Source of the DNA: HGM12713 sp045593725 | GTDB lineage: Bacteria; Bacillota; Clostridia; Oscillospirales; CAG-272 | Reading direction: 5' to 3' | NCBI GenBank assembly: GCA_045593725.1 | Contig: JAZNXE010000028.1 | Span: 13,762 to 77,761 of the forward strand | Length of the DNA: 64,000 nucleotides | In this document: positions 17,794 through 25,701 of the stretch, piece after piece | Position numbering within the stretch: position 1 is the first letter of the stretch | Layout: every line of letters begins with the position of its first letter | The notes under the pieces: model-generated | Database searches by the model: none | What the model saw: the letters and a program-made list of their open reading frames with translations, nothing else | What the model was told of the DNA's origin: nothing | Program-made: the position numbers and the translations under genes

Positions 17794-17868
17794 CAAGAAA
17801 AACTGTTTAATATAAAATTTGGTCAAATATAACAAATTTATATATCTGCTGTTTGTAGGGTAATTTTA

Positions 17869-17898
17869 TTGACACAGCCCGAGTATTTGATGTATAAT
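17869..17898 (+). promoter_or_regulatory. Promoter of recG
   Basis: TTGACA (17869-17874), 18-base spacer, TATAAT (17893-17898), 30 bases before the recG start. Confidence 0.85.
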
Positions 17899-17927
17899 AT
17901 ATAAAACGCATGGAAGGAGGTGCGGAG

Positions 17928-20087
17928 ATGCGTGTTTTCGATACCCATATAAAAAAGCTGTACGGCGTGGGCGAGGTACGGGCGTCAAGATACGGCGCAT
18001 TGGGAATAAAAACAGTGGGCGACCTGCTTCTCCATTATCCCAGAGGCTATGAGGACAGAGGAAGCATAAAGCTGCTTACAGAGGGCGATGGACTTACAAA
18101 GAGCGCCTATCTTCTTACGGTGGCCACCGAACCGAAAAGTGTGCGGGTAAAGGGAAGGATGACTCTGACTAAATTCCGCGCCTACGACGACAGCGCGGTA
18201 TGCGATGTGACCTTTTTCAATCAGGAATATCTGAAGACCGTCTTTACCGTGGGAAGCACCTTCCGTTTTTACGGGAAGGTGGAGTATAAGGCGGGGAAAT
18301 ATCTTATGACCTCTCCCGCGTACGAGGCGTGGAGCGAGGATGCCGAGCTTCCCCCGCTTATACCCGTGTATCCTCTGACCGAGGGGATAACGGGAAAGCA
18401 GATAGCCAAGGATATGCGCGCCGCACTGACTCTTGCCTCTGTGGCACAGGACGGAAATGACCCCCTTCCGGAGGACATAAGACGAAGGGCGGGGCTGTGT
18501 TTGCGCTCTTATGCTATCCGAAACATACACGCCCCCAAGGATTTCGCTGCGTTGGCTTCGGCAAAGAAGCGGCTTATATTCGACGAGTTTTTTAATTTTG
18601 CCTTGGGAATTACCATATCCGGGGAAAAGAACAGGCGTTCGCCTGCCTTTCCTTGTCTTGACGGTGATATAGGACCCCTTATCAAGATATTGCCGTACAA
18701 GCTTACGGGTGCTCAGAGTAGGGTAGTTGAGGAGATACGGTCGGATATGGCAAAGGACACCCTTATGTGCCGTATGGTTATAGGTGACGTGGGCAGCGGA
18801 AAGACGGTATGCGCCGCGGCGGCTATACTTTTCGCTGTGCAAAGCGGTCATCAGGCGGCGCTTATGGTTCCTACCGAGATACTTGCCAGACAGCATTATG
18901 AGTCGCTTAGCGATATTTTTACAAGGCTGGGACTTCGGTCCGCGCTTCTTATAGGCGCTACCCCCGCGGCTCAAAAGCGCAGGATATACGCGGCGCTCTC
19001 CTCGGAGGGTGAGGACAGAATAGACGTGGTGATAGGTACACACGCACTCCTCTCGGAGGGAGTTGACTTTTATTCTCTCGGACTTGCCGTAGTAGATGAG
19101 CAGCACCGCTTCGGAGTTGACCAGAGAGCGGCTTTGGCGAGAAAAAATCCTATGGCGCACACTTTGGTTATGAGTGCTACTCCCATACCGCGCTCCTTGG
19201 CGTTGGCTCTTTACGGCGACCTTGATATTTCGGTTATAGATGAGATACCTCCGGGACGTCAAAAAGTGGATACCTTTGTGGTAGATGAGAGCTACCGACA
19301 ACGGCTCAACGGCTTTATAAGAAAGCAGATTGAGAGCGGCGGTCAGGTTTACGTGGTATGTTCCTCGGTGGACGAAAGCCCCGAGGAGGAGCAAGCCGAC
19401 CTGCTTATGGACAGTGTCGGAACAGATGGCGACCTGCTCTGCCGACTTGACGGTGACAGACCCCGCGCTCCCCTTAAATCCGCTGTGAAATTTTCCGCGG
19501 AGCTTGAGGCGGAGTTTCCCGAATTTAAGGTGGATTTTCTGCACGGAAAGCTGAACAGCCGTGAGAAAGAGAAGAAAATGAAGGCGTTTGTGTCGGGCGA
19601 AACTCATATTTTGGTTTCCACCACGGTTATTGAGGTGGGTGTCAACGTGCCACGCGCCTCGCTTATGATAGTTGAGAATGCCGAGCGCTTCGGGCTCTCA
19701 CAGCTTCATCAGCTCCGCGGACGTGTGGGCAGAGGAGAGAGAAAGTCCTATTGCATACTCGTTTCCGAGGACATCAATACAGAGGGAGGCGCAAAGGAGC
19801 GCTTACTTACTCTGAAAAGTTCTCACGACGGATACAGTATAGCCGAAAAGGACCTGTCTATGAGAGGTCCGGGTGACTTTCTCAGAAACGGCGCGGACGG
19901 CTCGGTCCGTCAGAGCGGAGGTGTCAGATTCAGGTTGGCGGAGCTGTGTGACGATACGGGGCTTATGAGCCTTGCCTTTAGTGAGGCGAGGAAGCTTATA
20001 GGAGATGACCCAAATCTTTGGGCGCATCCCGCCCTTCGAGATGAGGTAGAGAGGATGTTTGTCACCGACCCTTTGGAAGTTAACTAA
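17928..20087 (+). CDS. recG: ATP-dependent DNA helicase RecG
   Basis: 719 aa double-strand-specific helicase that remodels stalled forks and recombination intermediates. The N-terminal wedge/OB domain comes first (VGDLLLHYPRGYEDR, then MTLTKFRAYDDSAVCDVTFFN). Motif I is GDVGSGKT near residue 288, the DEAD/DEAH-like motif II is VVDEQHRFG near 390, motif III is VMSATPIPR, and motif VI is HQLRGRVGRGERKSYC near 600, followed by the RecG-type C-terminal GPGDFLRNG. The ATG at 17928 follows AAGGAGGTG; the in-frame ATG at 17910 lies upstream of that site. Its terminator doubles as the ribosome site of the next gene. Confidence 0.97.
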   Translation: MRVFDTHIKKLYGVGEVRASRYGALGIKTVGDLLLHYPRGYEDRGSIKLLTEGDGLTKSAYLLTVATEPKSVRVKGRMTLTKFRAYDDSAVCDVTFFNQEYLKTVFTVGSTFRFYGKVEYKAGKYLMTSPAYEAWSEDAELPPLIPVYPLTEGITGKQIAKDMRAALTLASVAQDGNDPLPEDIRRRAGLCLRSYAIRNIHAPKDFAALASAKKRLIFDEFFNFALGITISGEKNRRSPAFPCLDGDIGPLIKILPYKLTGAQSRVVEEIRSDMAKDTLMCRMVIGDVGSGKTVCAAAAILFAVQSGHQAALMVPTEILARQHYESLSDIFTRLGLRSALLIGATPAAQKRRIYAALSSEGEDRIDVVIGTHALLSEGVDFYSLGLAVVDEQHRFGVDQRAALARKNPMAHTLVMSATPIPRSLALALYGDLDISVIDEIPPGRQKVDTFVVDESYRQRLNGFIRKQIESGGQVYVVCSSVDESPEEEQADLLMDSVGTDGDLLCRLDGDRPRAPLKSAVKFSAELEAEFPEFKVDFLHGKLNSREKEKKMKAFVSGETHILVSTTVIEVGVNVPRASLMIVENAERFGLSQLHQLRGRVGRGERKSYCILVSEDINTEGGAKERLLTLKSSHDGYSIAEKDLSMRGPGDFLRNGADGSVRQSGGVRFRLAELCDDTGLMSLAFSEARKLIGDDPNLWAHPALRDEVERMFVTDPLEVN

Positions 20088-20103
20088 AGCGTAATATTTT
20101 CAT

Positions 20104-20148
20104 ACCTTCGGCGATATGCTTAAAACAGATATCGTCGGAGGTTTTTTT
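20104..20148 (+). terminator. recG terminator whose 3' arm contains the next gene's ribosome binding site
   Basis: A 14-base stem (20104-20117 with 20129-20142, two G-T wobbles) is followed by seven T's (20142-20148). The 3' arm carries CGGAGG at 20136-20141, and the T run touches the ATG at 20149. Termination would end the RNA just before the start codon, and the folded stem hides the Shine-Dalgarno sequence. Confidence 0.85.
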
Positions 20149-20628
20149 ATGAGTGTGGAATATGATATAAAAAGGAGCAGAGTGTACGCTCAGGGCAACG
20201 AATGCTTACGATACAAAATCAGTGTCCCTGTAATAAAGGGAGCGGAAAGGATAAATGAATTTTATAAAAGGATAAGTGAGGAGTGCGAGAGCTTTTGCAG
20301 AATTCGGCTTTGCCAATGCATAGAGAATACTAAAGGTGAAAGGTTTTTTTACGAGCTTTTATGCAGGGTGTGCCACGAGGACGCCGAGATTGTTTCTATA
20401 TTGACGCGCGTACGCCTCCTGAAAGGGGGAACTGAGATTGAGAGTTACATCCGAGCGCTTAACTGGAGTGTGACCGAGGGGTGTATGCTTCCACCAAAGC
20501 TGTTGCTGCGCAAATATACGAAAAAAGGGAAGTCCCAACACAAGGAGGATGAGGGCATATTTTTATGCCGTGGGGAGATTAAAAGTCTAAAAGACACCCG
20601 TATTGACATATTTTTTAAGCAGATGTGA
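20149..20628 (+). CDS. Small unrecognised protein, DUF3298/DUF4163-like pattern
   Basis: 159 aa, no signal peptide or membrane segment. The first half (KISVPVIKGAERINEFYKRISEECESFC) resembles the strand-helix opening of DUF4163/DUF3298 proteins, in which a beta strand precedes 'INxFYxxIxE'. I rate that as a weak similarity. The sequence is cysteine-rich (C at FCRIRLCQC, LCRVCH) and ends with a basic stretch. ATG 20149 is chosen for its CGGAGG at 20136-20141, which lies inside the recG terminator stem. No terminator of its own was obvious. A role cannot be given. Confidence 0.6.
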   Translation: MSVEYDIKRSRVYAQGNECLRYKISVPVIKGAERINEFYKRISEECESFCRIRLCQCIENTKGERFFYELLCRVCHEDAEIVSILTRVRLLKGGTEIESYIRALNWSVTEGCMLPPKLLLRKYTKKGKSQHKEDEGIFLCRGEIKSLKDTRIDIFFKQM

Positions 20629-20655
20629 GAAAAAATAGAAAATTGCGTAAGACGG

Positions 20656-20678
20656 AGATATTTTTCAAAAAAATATCT
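20656..20678. promoter_or_regulatory. Perfect inverted repeat abutting the V-ATPase promoter
   Basis: AGATATTTTT (20656-20665), CAA, AAAAATATCT (20669-20678): a perfect 10-base A/T-rich palindrome whose last base is the first of the -35 box. No T-run follows on the plus strand, so it looks more like an operator than a terminator, though it could also end the preceding gene weakly. Confidence 0.45.
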
Positions 20679-20706
20679 TGAAGATATATTATAAATATGG
20701 TATAAT
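20678..20706 (+). promoter_or_regulatory. Promoter of the V-ATPase operon
   Basis: TTGAAG (20678-20683), 17-base spacer ending in TATGG, TATAAT (20701-20706). It is the only strong promoter seen before the nine-gene operon. Confidence 0.8.
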
Positions 20707-20782
20707 AAATTTAACATATTTTCGCTTGAGAAAGTGGAAAAGACAAAACAATGCTAAATGTTGACACGGAGGCTATGGAATT

Positions 20783-21103
20783 TTGTCAAGAGAAATAATT
20801 GAGAAGATAAGACAAGCCGAGGCGCAGGCTCAAAGGATAAGGAGCGACGCGCAGGAAGAGGCAAAGACGCGTATCCGTACCGCCGAGGCGGAGGCAAAAA
20901 AGCTTTGTCAAAGGGCTGAGGAACAGGCGCAAAGGCAAAACAGGGAGAAGCTTGACATAGCTAAGATCAGGGCTGAAGAGGTGTTACAAAACGCCGAAAA
21001 GGATGCTCTTCTGGAGGCGAAGTCTATGGAAAAAACAGCCGATTTTAATATGAGAGAGGCTGTCAGGACTATCATTGCGGGAGTGAAGGAACAATGTCAG
21101 TAA
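20783..21103 (+). CDS. V-type ATPase subunit G/H (peripheral stalk)
   Basis: 106 aa, almost entirely a charged helix with Ala/Glu/Arg/Gln-rich heptads (IRQAEAQAQRIRSDAQEEAK, then EAEAKKLCQRAEEQAQRQ). This is the shape of the NtpF/AhaH peripheral-stalk subunit that pairs with subunit E. The start is taken as TTG at 20783, ten bases after GGAGG (20768-20772); the ATG at 20775 gives only a seven-codon frame. It opens the operon and overlaps the next gene by ten bases. Recognition rests on context and coiled-coil pattern more than on conserved motifs. Confidence 0.78.
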   Translation: MSREIIEKIRQAEAQAQRIRSDAQEEAKTRIRTAEAEAKKLCQRAEEQAQRQNREKLDIAKIRAEEVLQNAEKDALLEAKSMEKTADFNMREAVRTIIAGVKEQCQ

Positions 21104-23070
21104 GCAAGATGAAAAGGCTGACGGTGTTCGCTCACAAGGAACGGCTGGACGAGCTGGTAAAAAGGCTTGTAAAGCTGCGCTGCGTGGAGATATCAGAGAG
21201 TGAGGAGCGCTCCATGGAGGAGCTTTCGCTTACAAGAATAAATTGCGACACGCGCAGACTTGAGCTTGAAGCCGATATCGCCGACATCGGAAAAGCCATA
21301 AACCTGCTTGACCCCTTTGTAAGGAGAAGCAAGGGACTGTTCCCGCAAAAAACAGAGGTGGATACCGAGGCGTTTGTTAAAAAAGGACACGCCGAAAGGG
21401 CAAGGCGGACTGTCAAAGAAGCGCTTTCTGCTGAGAACAGGCTTAATGCCATTAAAGCCGAGAGGGCGAGGTGCGAGGCTGATATCGCCGCGGCAGAGCC
21501 ATACTCGGAATATGATATGCCGCTGGGCTTTTCGGGAACCGACAGCTCCGAGTGCTTCCTTGGTGTGCTGCCCGCTGCCACAGACCTTGACGTGTGCGGA
21601 AAGGCGCTGTACAAGGTGGGAGCTATTGCCCAGATACTTCGGAGAGATAAGAACGGTATATACGCCGTATTTTTCTGCCATAAAAGCGACAGCGCGGCAG
21701 TAAGCGCTGAGCTTAGCTCCTACGGATTTCTTAAAGCAAACTTCTCGGGAAACCGGATGACTGCCGCAGAATGTATAGTTAACGCCCGTAAGAGGCTCAG
21801 AGCACTTGACGCTGAGAGTGAAGCTTTAAGAGTAAGGCTCGCGGAGCTGGCAAAGCGTGTAGATGCCCTTGAGGTTCTTTATGATATGGAAGCCACAGAG
21901 CTTGTATCAGTGGAGCAGAAGCTTAAGCTCTGCGCAACCGACAGCGTTGCCGTTATAAAGGGCTGGATACCCGCAAAACGCGAGGCAGCGGTGGAGGGCT
22001 TTCTTGAAGGCTTTGAGTGCGCTTATGAGATAAGCGAGCCGGAGGGCGAGGAGATACCTCCCGTACTGCTGGAAAACAACGGCTTTGCGTCAAACTTCGA
22101 GTGGGTACTGGGAATGTATTCTTATCCGCTTTACGGAAGATTTGACCCTACGTTTATAATGAGTATATTTTACTTCATTATCTTCGGTATTATGTTTGCC
22201 GACGCGGGGTATGGAATACTGCTGGTGCTGGCTTGCTTCGGCGCGGTGAAATTTTTGCACCCCGGAGAAGGAATGCAGAGATTCCTTAAAATGTTCGGGT
22301 ACTGCGGGTTTTCGTGTATAATTTTCGGAGTGCTTTTCGGGGCTTATTTTGGCGACCTGCCCCTTGCTATAATGCGCAATATGATGGGCATTCCCGAGGA
22401 ACAGCTTCCCAATCTCGCACTTTTGGGAGGATCGGGCGCCAATATAGCTCTCCTCTTCGACCCGCTGCAAAATCCTATGGGATTTTTGCTTCTCTCCTTG
22501 GGAGTTGGCGCGGTACACCTTATCGCGGGAATGGCGGTTCAGTTTTACGTGCTTTGCAAGGACGGACACGTGCTTGACGCCATACTTGACATAGGCGCGT
22601 ACTGGCTACTCTTCGGCGGAGTTGCGTTGCTGGTGCTTATGCCCTCGGTTGGACTTTGGGTGACCTTAGCCGCGGTGGCTGTTATAGTACTGACCCACGG
22701 ACGAAGCGAGAAAAATATAGTTATGAAGCTGCTCAAGGGTCTGCTTGGACTCTACGACCTTATAAATTACGTAGCCGACCTGCTTTCCTACTCCAGAATT
22801 CTGGCACTTGGACTTGCGGCGGGAATAATCGGACAGGTGGTAAACATTCTCGGAACTATGGGCGGGGCTACCGTTGTTGGCTTTATTGCCTTGGTCGTGG
22901 CATTTGCCATAGGACATCTGCTCAACCTGGCTATAAACGTGCTGGGCACCTTCGTGCATACGTCAAGACTTCAGTATATAGAATTTTTCGGAAAGTTCTA
23001 CGAGGACGGAGGAATCCCCTTCGACCCTGCGGAGCCATCTGAAAAGTTTTCACGGGAAATTAATCAATAA
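21094..23070 (+). CDS. V-type ATPase subunit I
   Basis: 658 aa, the archaeal/bacterial subunit a. The N-terminal half is cytoplasmic and helical, reaching to the stalk; the C-terminal half has seven to eight transmembrane helices (GMYSYPLYGRFDPTFIMSIFY opens it). The segment DLLSYSRILALGLAAGIIGQ near residue 565 carries the conserved Arg that faces the c-ring Glu and gates the ion path. It starts within the last codons of the preceding gene (ATG at 21094), showing translational coupling. Confidence 0.93.
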   Translation: MSVSKMKRLTVFAHKERLDELVKRLVKLRCVEISESEERSMEELSLTRINCDTRRLELEADIADIGKAINLLDPFVRRSKGLFPQKTEVDTEAFVKKGHAERARRTVKEALSAENRLNAIKAERARCEADIAAAEPYSEYDMPLGFSGTDSSECFLGVLPAATDLDVCGKALYKVGAIAQILRRDKNGIYAVFFCHKSDSAAVSAELSSYGFLKANFSGNRMTAAECIVNARKRLRALDAESEALRVRLAELAKRVDALEVLYDMEATELVSVEQKLKLCATDSVAVIKGWIPAKREAAVEGFLEGFECAYEISEPEGEEIPPVLLENNGFASNFEWVLGMYSYPLYGRFDPTFIMSIFYFIIFGIMFADAGYGILLVLACFGAVKFLHPGEGMQRFLKMFGYCGFSCIIFGVLFGAYFGDLPLAIMRNMMGIPEEQLPNLALLGGSGANIALLFDPLQNPMGFLLLSLGVGAVHLIAGMAVQFYVLCKDGHVLDAILDIGAYWLLFGGVALLVLMPSVGLWVTLAAVAVIVLTHGRSEKNIVMKLLKGLLGLYDLINYVADLLSYSRILALGLAAGIIGQVVNILGTMGGATVVGFIALVVAFAIGHLLNLAINVLGTFVHTSRLQYIEFFGKFYEDGGIPFDPAEPSEKFSREINQ

Positions 23071-23115
23071 ACTCTATTAAACCTTAAAATAAAAAATATT
23101 AAAGGAGAACAAAAA

Positions 23116-23610
23116 ATGTCATTGGGTGAATTTTTGTCAACAGTATTTACAGGTAATAATCTCGCGCTCCTCGGAGCGGCTCTCGCCGCTATACTTTCGG
23201 GTATGGGAAGCGCAAAGGGAGTAGGTCTTGTGGGTGAAGCCGCTTCGGGTCTTTTGGCAGAGGACCCCTCCAAGTTCGGTAAGGCGCTCATTCTTCAGGC
23301 TCTTCCCGGTACACAGGGTATTTACGGTCTTATCACCGCATTTCTAATTATATTCAATATGGGAATACTCAGCGGCGCGCCTGTTACTCTTACGGTAGCG
23401 CAGGGTATGTACTATCTGGTCGCAGGACTTCCCATAGCTATCGTTGGCTATTATTCGGGTATCAAGCAGGGAAGAGTTGCCGCTTCGGGCATTTCTCTTC
23501 TGGCAAAGCGCCCCAAGGAGGTAGGTAAGGCTATTACCTCCGCGGCTCTGGTTGAGACCTACGCTATATTCGCGGTTCTCGTATCGCTCCTTATGGTTCT
23601 CTTCGCTTAA
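23116..23610 (+). CDS. V-type ATPase subunit K (c-ring proteolipid)
   Basis: 164 aa, four transmembrane helices from a duplicated hairpin. The ion-carrying Glu is E147 in ALVETYAIF; the first hairpin has Gln (LPGTQ) where the second has Glu. Residues matching the Na+ ligands of Enterococcus hirae NtpK are all present: L63, T66 and Q67 in LPGTQ, Q118 in GIKQG, and E147. This supports a Na+-translocating ring with one Glu per four helices, typical of pumping V-ATPases. AAAGGAG precedes the ATG, and the wider spacing and strong site suit the higher copy number needed for a ring. Confidence 0.95.
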   Translation: MSLGEFLSTVFTGNNLALLGAALAAILSGMGSAKGVGLVGEAASGLLAEDPSKFGKALILQALPGTQGIYGLITAFLIIFNMGILSGAPVTLTVAQGMYYLVAGLPIAIVGYYSGIKQGRVAASGISLLAKRPKEVGKAITSAALVETYAIFAVLVSLLMVLFA

Positions 23611-23648
23611 TTGAGAGTAAAGCGAAAAGCATAAGCACAGGAGGCGTA

Positions 23649-24314
23649 ATGACAGGACTTAGCAAGATAACAGATAAAATTCTGGACGAGGCAAGGCGTG
23701 AAGCGGCTGCAAGGCTTGCGGAGGCTGATGCCCAATGCGCGCTCATAACCGCCGAGTACAAGGCAAAGGCTGACGAAGCGGCAAATGCGCTTAACGCCGA
23801 TGCTAAAAGCGAGGCGTCCCAGATAGTTTCGCGTACACGCGCCGGAGAAGCTACCGTCCGTAAAAATCTTTTGCTTAAAACTCAGGGAGAGATGATAGAC
23901 AAGGCATTTGAGATAGCCGAAAAGGAGCTTGCTTCTCTTAGCGGAAACGAAAGACTTGAGCTTCTGGCGGGATTGCTTACCGCTCTTATGGCGGCAGAAT
24001 GGGATGCCGAGCAGACAAGAGATGAAATTTACGGTGATGAGGGAGAGGAGAAGCGTATCTATGAGATAATGCTTAATCCCAAGGACCGAGAGCATTACGG
24101 AGAAGCGCTTTTAAGCAATTTCAAGCGAAGAATAGTGGGAAAGGATATGGGCGATATCGCATCCCGCGTAGTCCTCGGTAAAGGTACCGTGGATATAGAG
24201 GGCGGACTTATAGTAAGAGTAGGCGACGTGGATATAAACAGCTCTGTACACGCTCTGATTGCTCAGCTCAGACCCTCGCTTGAAGCAAGGGTAGCTAAGA
24301 TATTATTTCCCTAA
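23649..24314 (+). CDS. V-type ATPase subunit E
   Basis: 221 aa peripheral-stalk subunit. A long charged N-terminal helix (residues 1-110, with ILDEARREAAARLAEADAQC) would coil with subunit G, followed by a globular C-terminal domain that contacts subunit B (VVLGKGTVDIEGGLIVRVGDVDIN is the family's sheet region). GGAGG precedes the ATG, 38 bases after subunit K. Confidence 0.88.
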   Translation: MTGLSKITDKILDEARREAAARLAEADAQCALITAEYKAKADEAANALNADAKSEASQIVSRTRAGEATVRKNLLLKTQGEMIDKAFEIAEKELASLSGNERLELLAGLLTALMAAEWDAEQTRDEIYGDEGEEKRIYEIMLNPKDREHYGEALLSNFKRRIVGKDMGDIASRVVLGKGTVDIEGGLIVRVGDVDINSSVHALIAQLRPSLEARVAKILFP

Positions 24315-24332
24315 AAAAGAGAAAGGTTGATA

Positions 24333-25343
24333 GTGAAAATGGCTAAAGGCTATAATGCAACCGAATATATGTACAGCTCCGCGCGAATACGCGCTATGGA
24401 AGCGAGGATAGCCACGGCAGAGCAAATAGCAAGGCTTGCCGATGCAGAAAGCGTTGACGTAATTATAAGCTCTCTGGGCGAGTTCGGCTTTGAAGCGGTG
24501 TACGATGCCGACGGAAAGCTTTCAAGAGAGGATACGCTCCTAAGTGTCCTTGAGGAGGGCTTTCGCGCTGTTGGCGAGATGGAATGCGGCGAGGCGGTAC
24601 GTTTTTTAAAATATCAGTATGATTGCAACAATATAAAAGCGATTATAAAATGCAACTCGGCGGGTATATCCCCCGACGGAATGCTTCTGCCTTTAGGCAG
24701 TGTAGGGATTGAGAGCGTTAAAAAGGCGTATCTTGAGAAGGATTATTCGGTATTTCCCGAAAATATGGCGTCGGCGATAGCTGAGGCGGAGAATGCCTTT
24801 GCGGCTACCGCAAACCCGCAGAAGGTGGATTTTATTATAGACAGAGCCGCCTTTGCGGATATGCTCAAATCGGCGACTGATAGCGGCGTTCCTCTTGCCC
24901 GACGGCTTGTAGCTGTAAAAATAGACCTTGTGAATATAATGATAGCTATACGCCTTATCCGTATGAAGCTTGGGGTACAGGCAGAAGCCCTGCTTGACGA
25001 GGCATACGTTGAGGGAGGCTCCTTTGACAGGGAGAGTCTTGGAGAGGCTGTAACGGCTGGAGAGGACGGACTTTCCGAGCTTCTCGCTTACAGTGCTTAT
25101 TCGTCCTTTGCTGAGTATATATCTGAGGGCGCTTCCTTGGGAAGGCTTGAGAAGGCTGCTGACGATATGTGGGTATCCCTTGCCAAGGAGGCAAGATACG
25201 CGCCCTTCGGCGCGGAGGTGGCTATCGGGTATATTTTTGCTCTTGAATATGAGGTCAAGAATATAAGGATAGTGCTTGCGGGCAAGGAAGCGGGACTCTC
25301 CTCGGATATAATTCGCGAAAGAATGAGGGAGTGCTATGTATAA
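24333..25343 (+). CDS. V-type ATPase subunit C (d-type)
   Basis: 336 aa, all-helical subunit that sits as a funnel on the c-ring and links it to the central stalk. It begins AKGYNATEYMYSSARIRAMEARIATAEQ, like NtpC/AtpC proteins, and has the internal three-fold helical repeat of about 110 residues. Start choice is uncertain: GTG 24333 lies six bases after GAAAGG (24321-24326); ATG 24339 and TTG 24327 are in frame. The stop overlaps the ATG of subunit F. Confidence 0.85.
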   Translation: MKMAKGYNATEYMYSSARIRAMEARIATAEQIARLADAESVDVIISSLGEFGFEAVYDADGKLSREDTLLSVLEEGFRAVGEMECGEAVRFLKYQYDCNNIKAIIKCNSAGISPDGMLLPLGSVGIESVKKAYLEKDYSVFPENMASAIAEAENAFAATANPQKVDFIIDRAAFADMLKSATDSGVPLARRLVAVKIDLVNIMIAIRLIRMKLGVQAEALLDEAYVEGGSFDRESLGEAVTAGEDGLSELLAYSAYSSFAEYISEGASLGRLEKAADDMWVSLAKEARYAPFGAEVAIGYIFALEYEVKNIRIVLAGKEAGLSSDIIRERMRECYV

Positions 25344-25662
25344 GATTGGAATAATAGGCGACCGCGACAGCGTGCTGGGCTTTATGGCTCTGGGTTTTTC
25401 GGTCCACGAGGCGAAATGCGGCGAGGATGCGGCGGATAAGCTTCACGAGCTTGTTAGAACGGGGGAGTACGCGGTGATATTTATAATCGAAAGCCTTGCC
25501 CTTGACATACAAGAGGACATGGCAAGGTATAAGGATGCCCCCCTCCCCGCCATTACGGTTATTCCCGGTGGCAGCGGAAGCACGGGCTACGGAATGGCGA
25601 GCATCAAGAGCGCGGTAGAGCGCGCGGTAGGAGCGGATATTCTCTTTAAGAACGAAGAATAA
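25336..25662 (+). CDS. V-type ATPase subunit F
   Basis: 108 aa central-stalk subunit with a Rossmann-like fold, contacting subunit D. It opens MYKIGIIGDRDSVLGFMALGF, the usual start of NtpG/AtpF, and has the ITVIPGGSGSTG loop near residue 75. It overlaps subunit C by eight bases, so translation is coupled. Confidence 0.92.
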   Translation: MYKIGIIGDRDSVLGFMALGFSVHEAKCGEDAADKLHELVRTGEYAVIFIIESLALDIQEDMARYKDAPLPAITVIPGGSGSTGYGMASIKSAVERAVGADILFKNEE

Positions 25663-25701
25663 AAAATCTAATAGCGCTGAGAGGCGTTTGGAGGCATAGT
25701 A

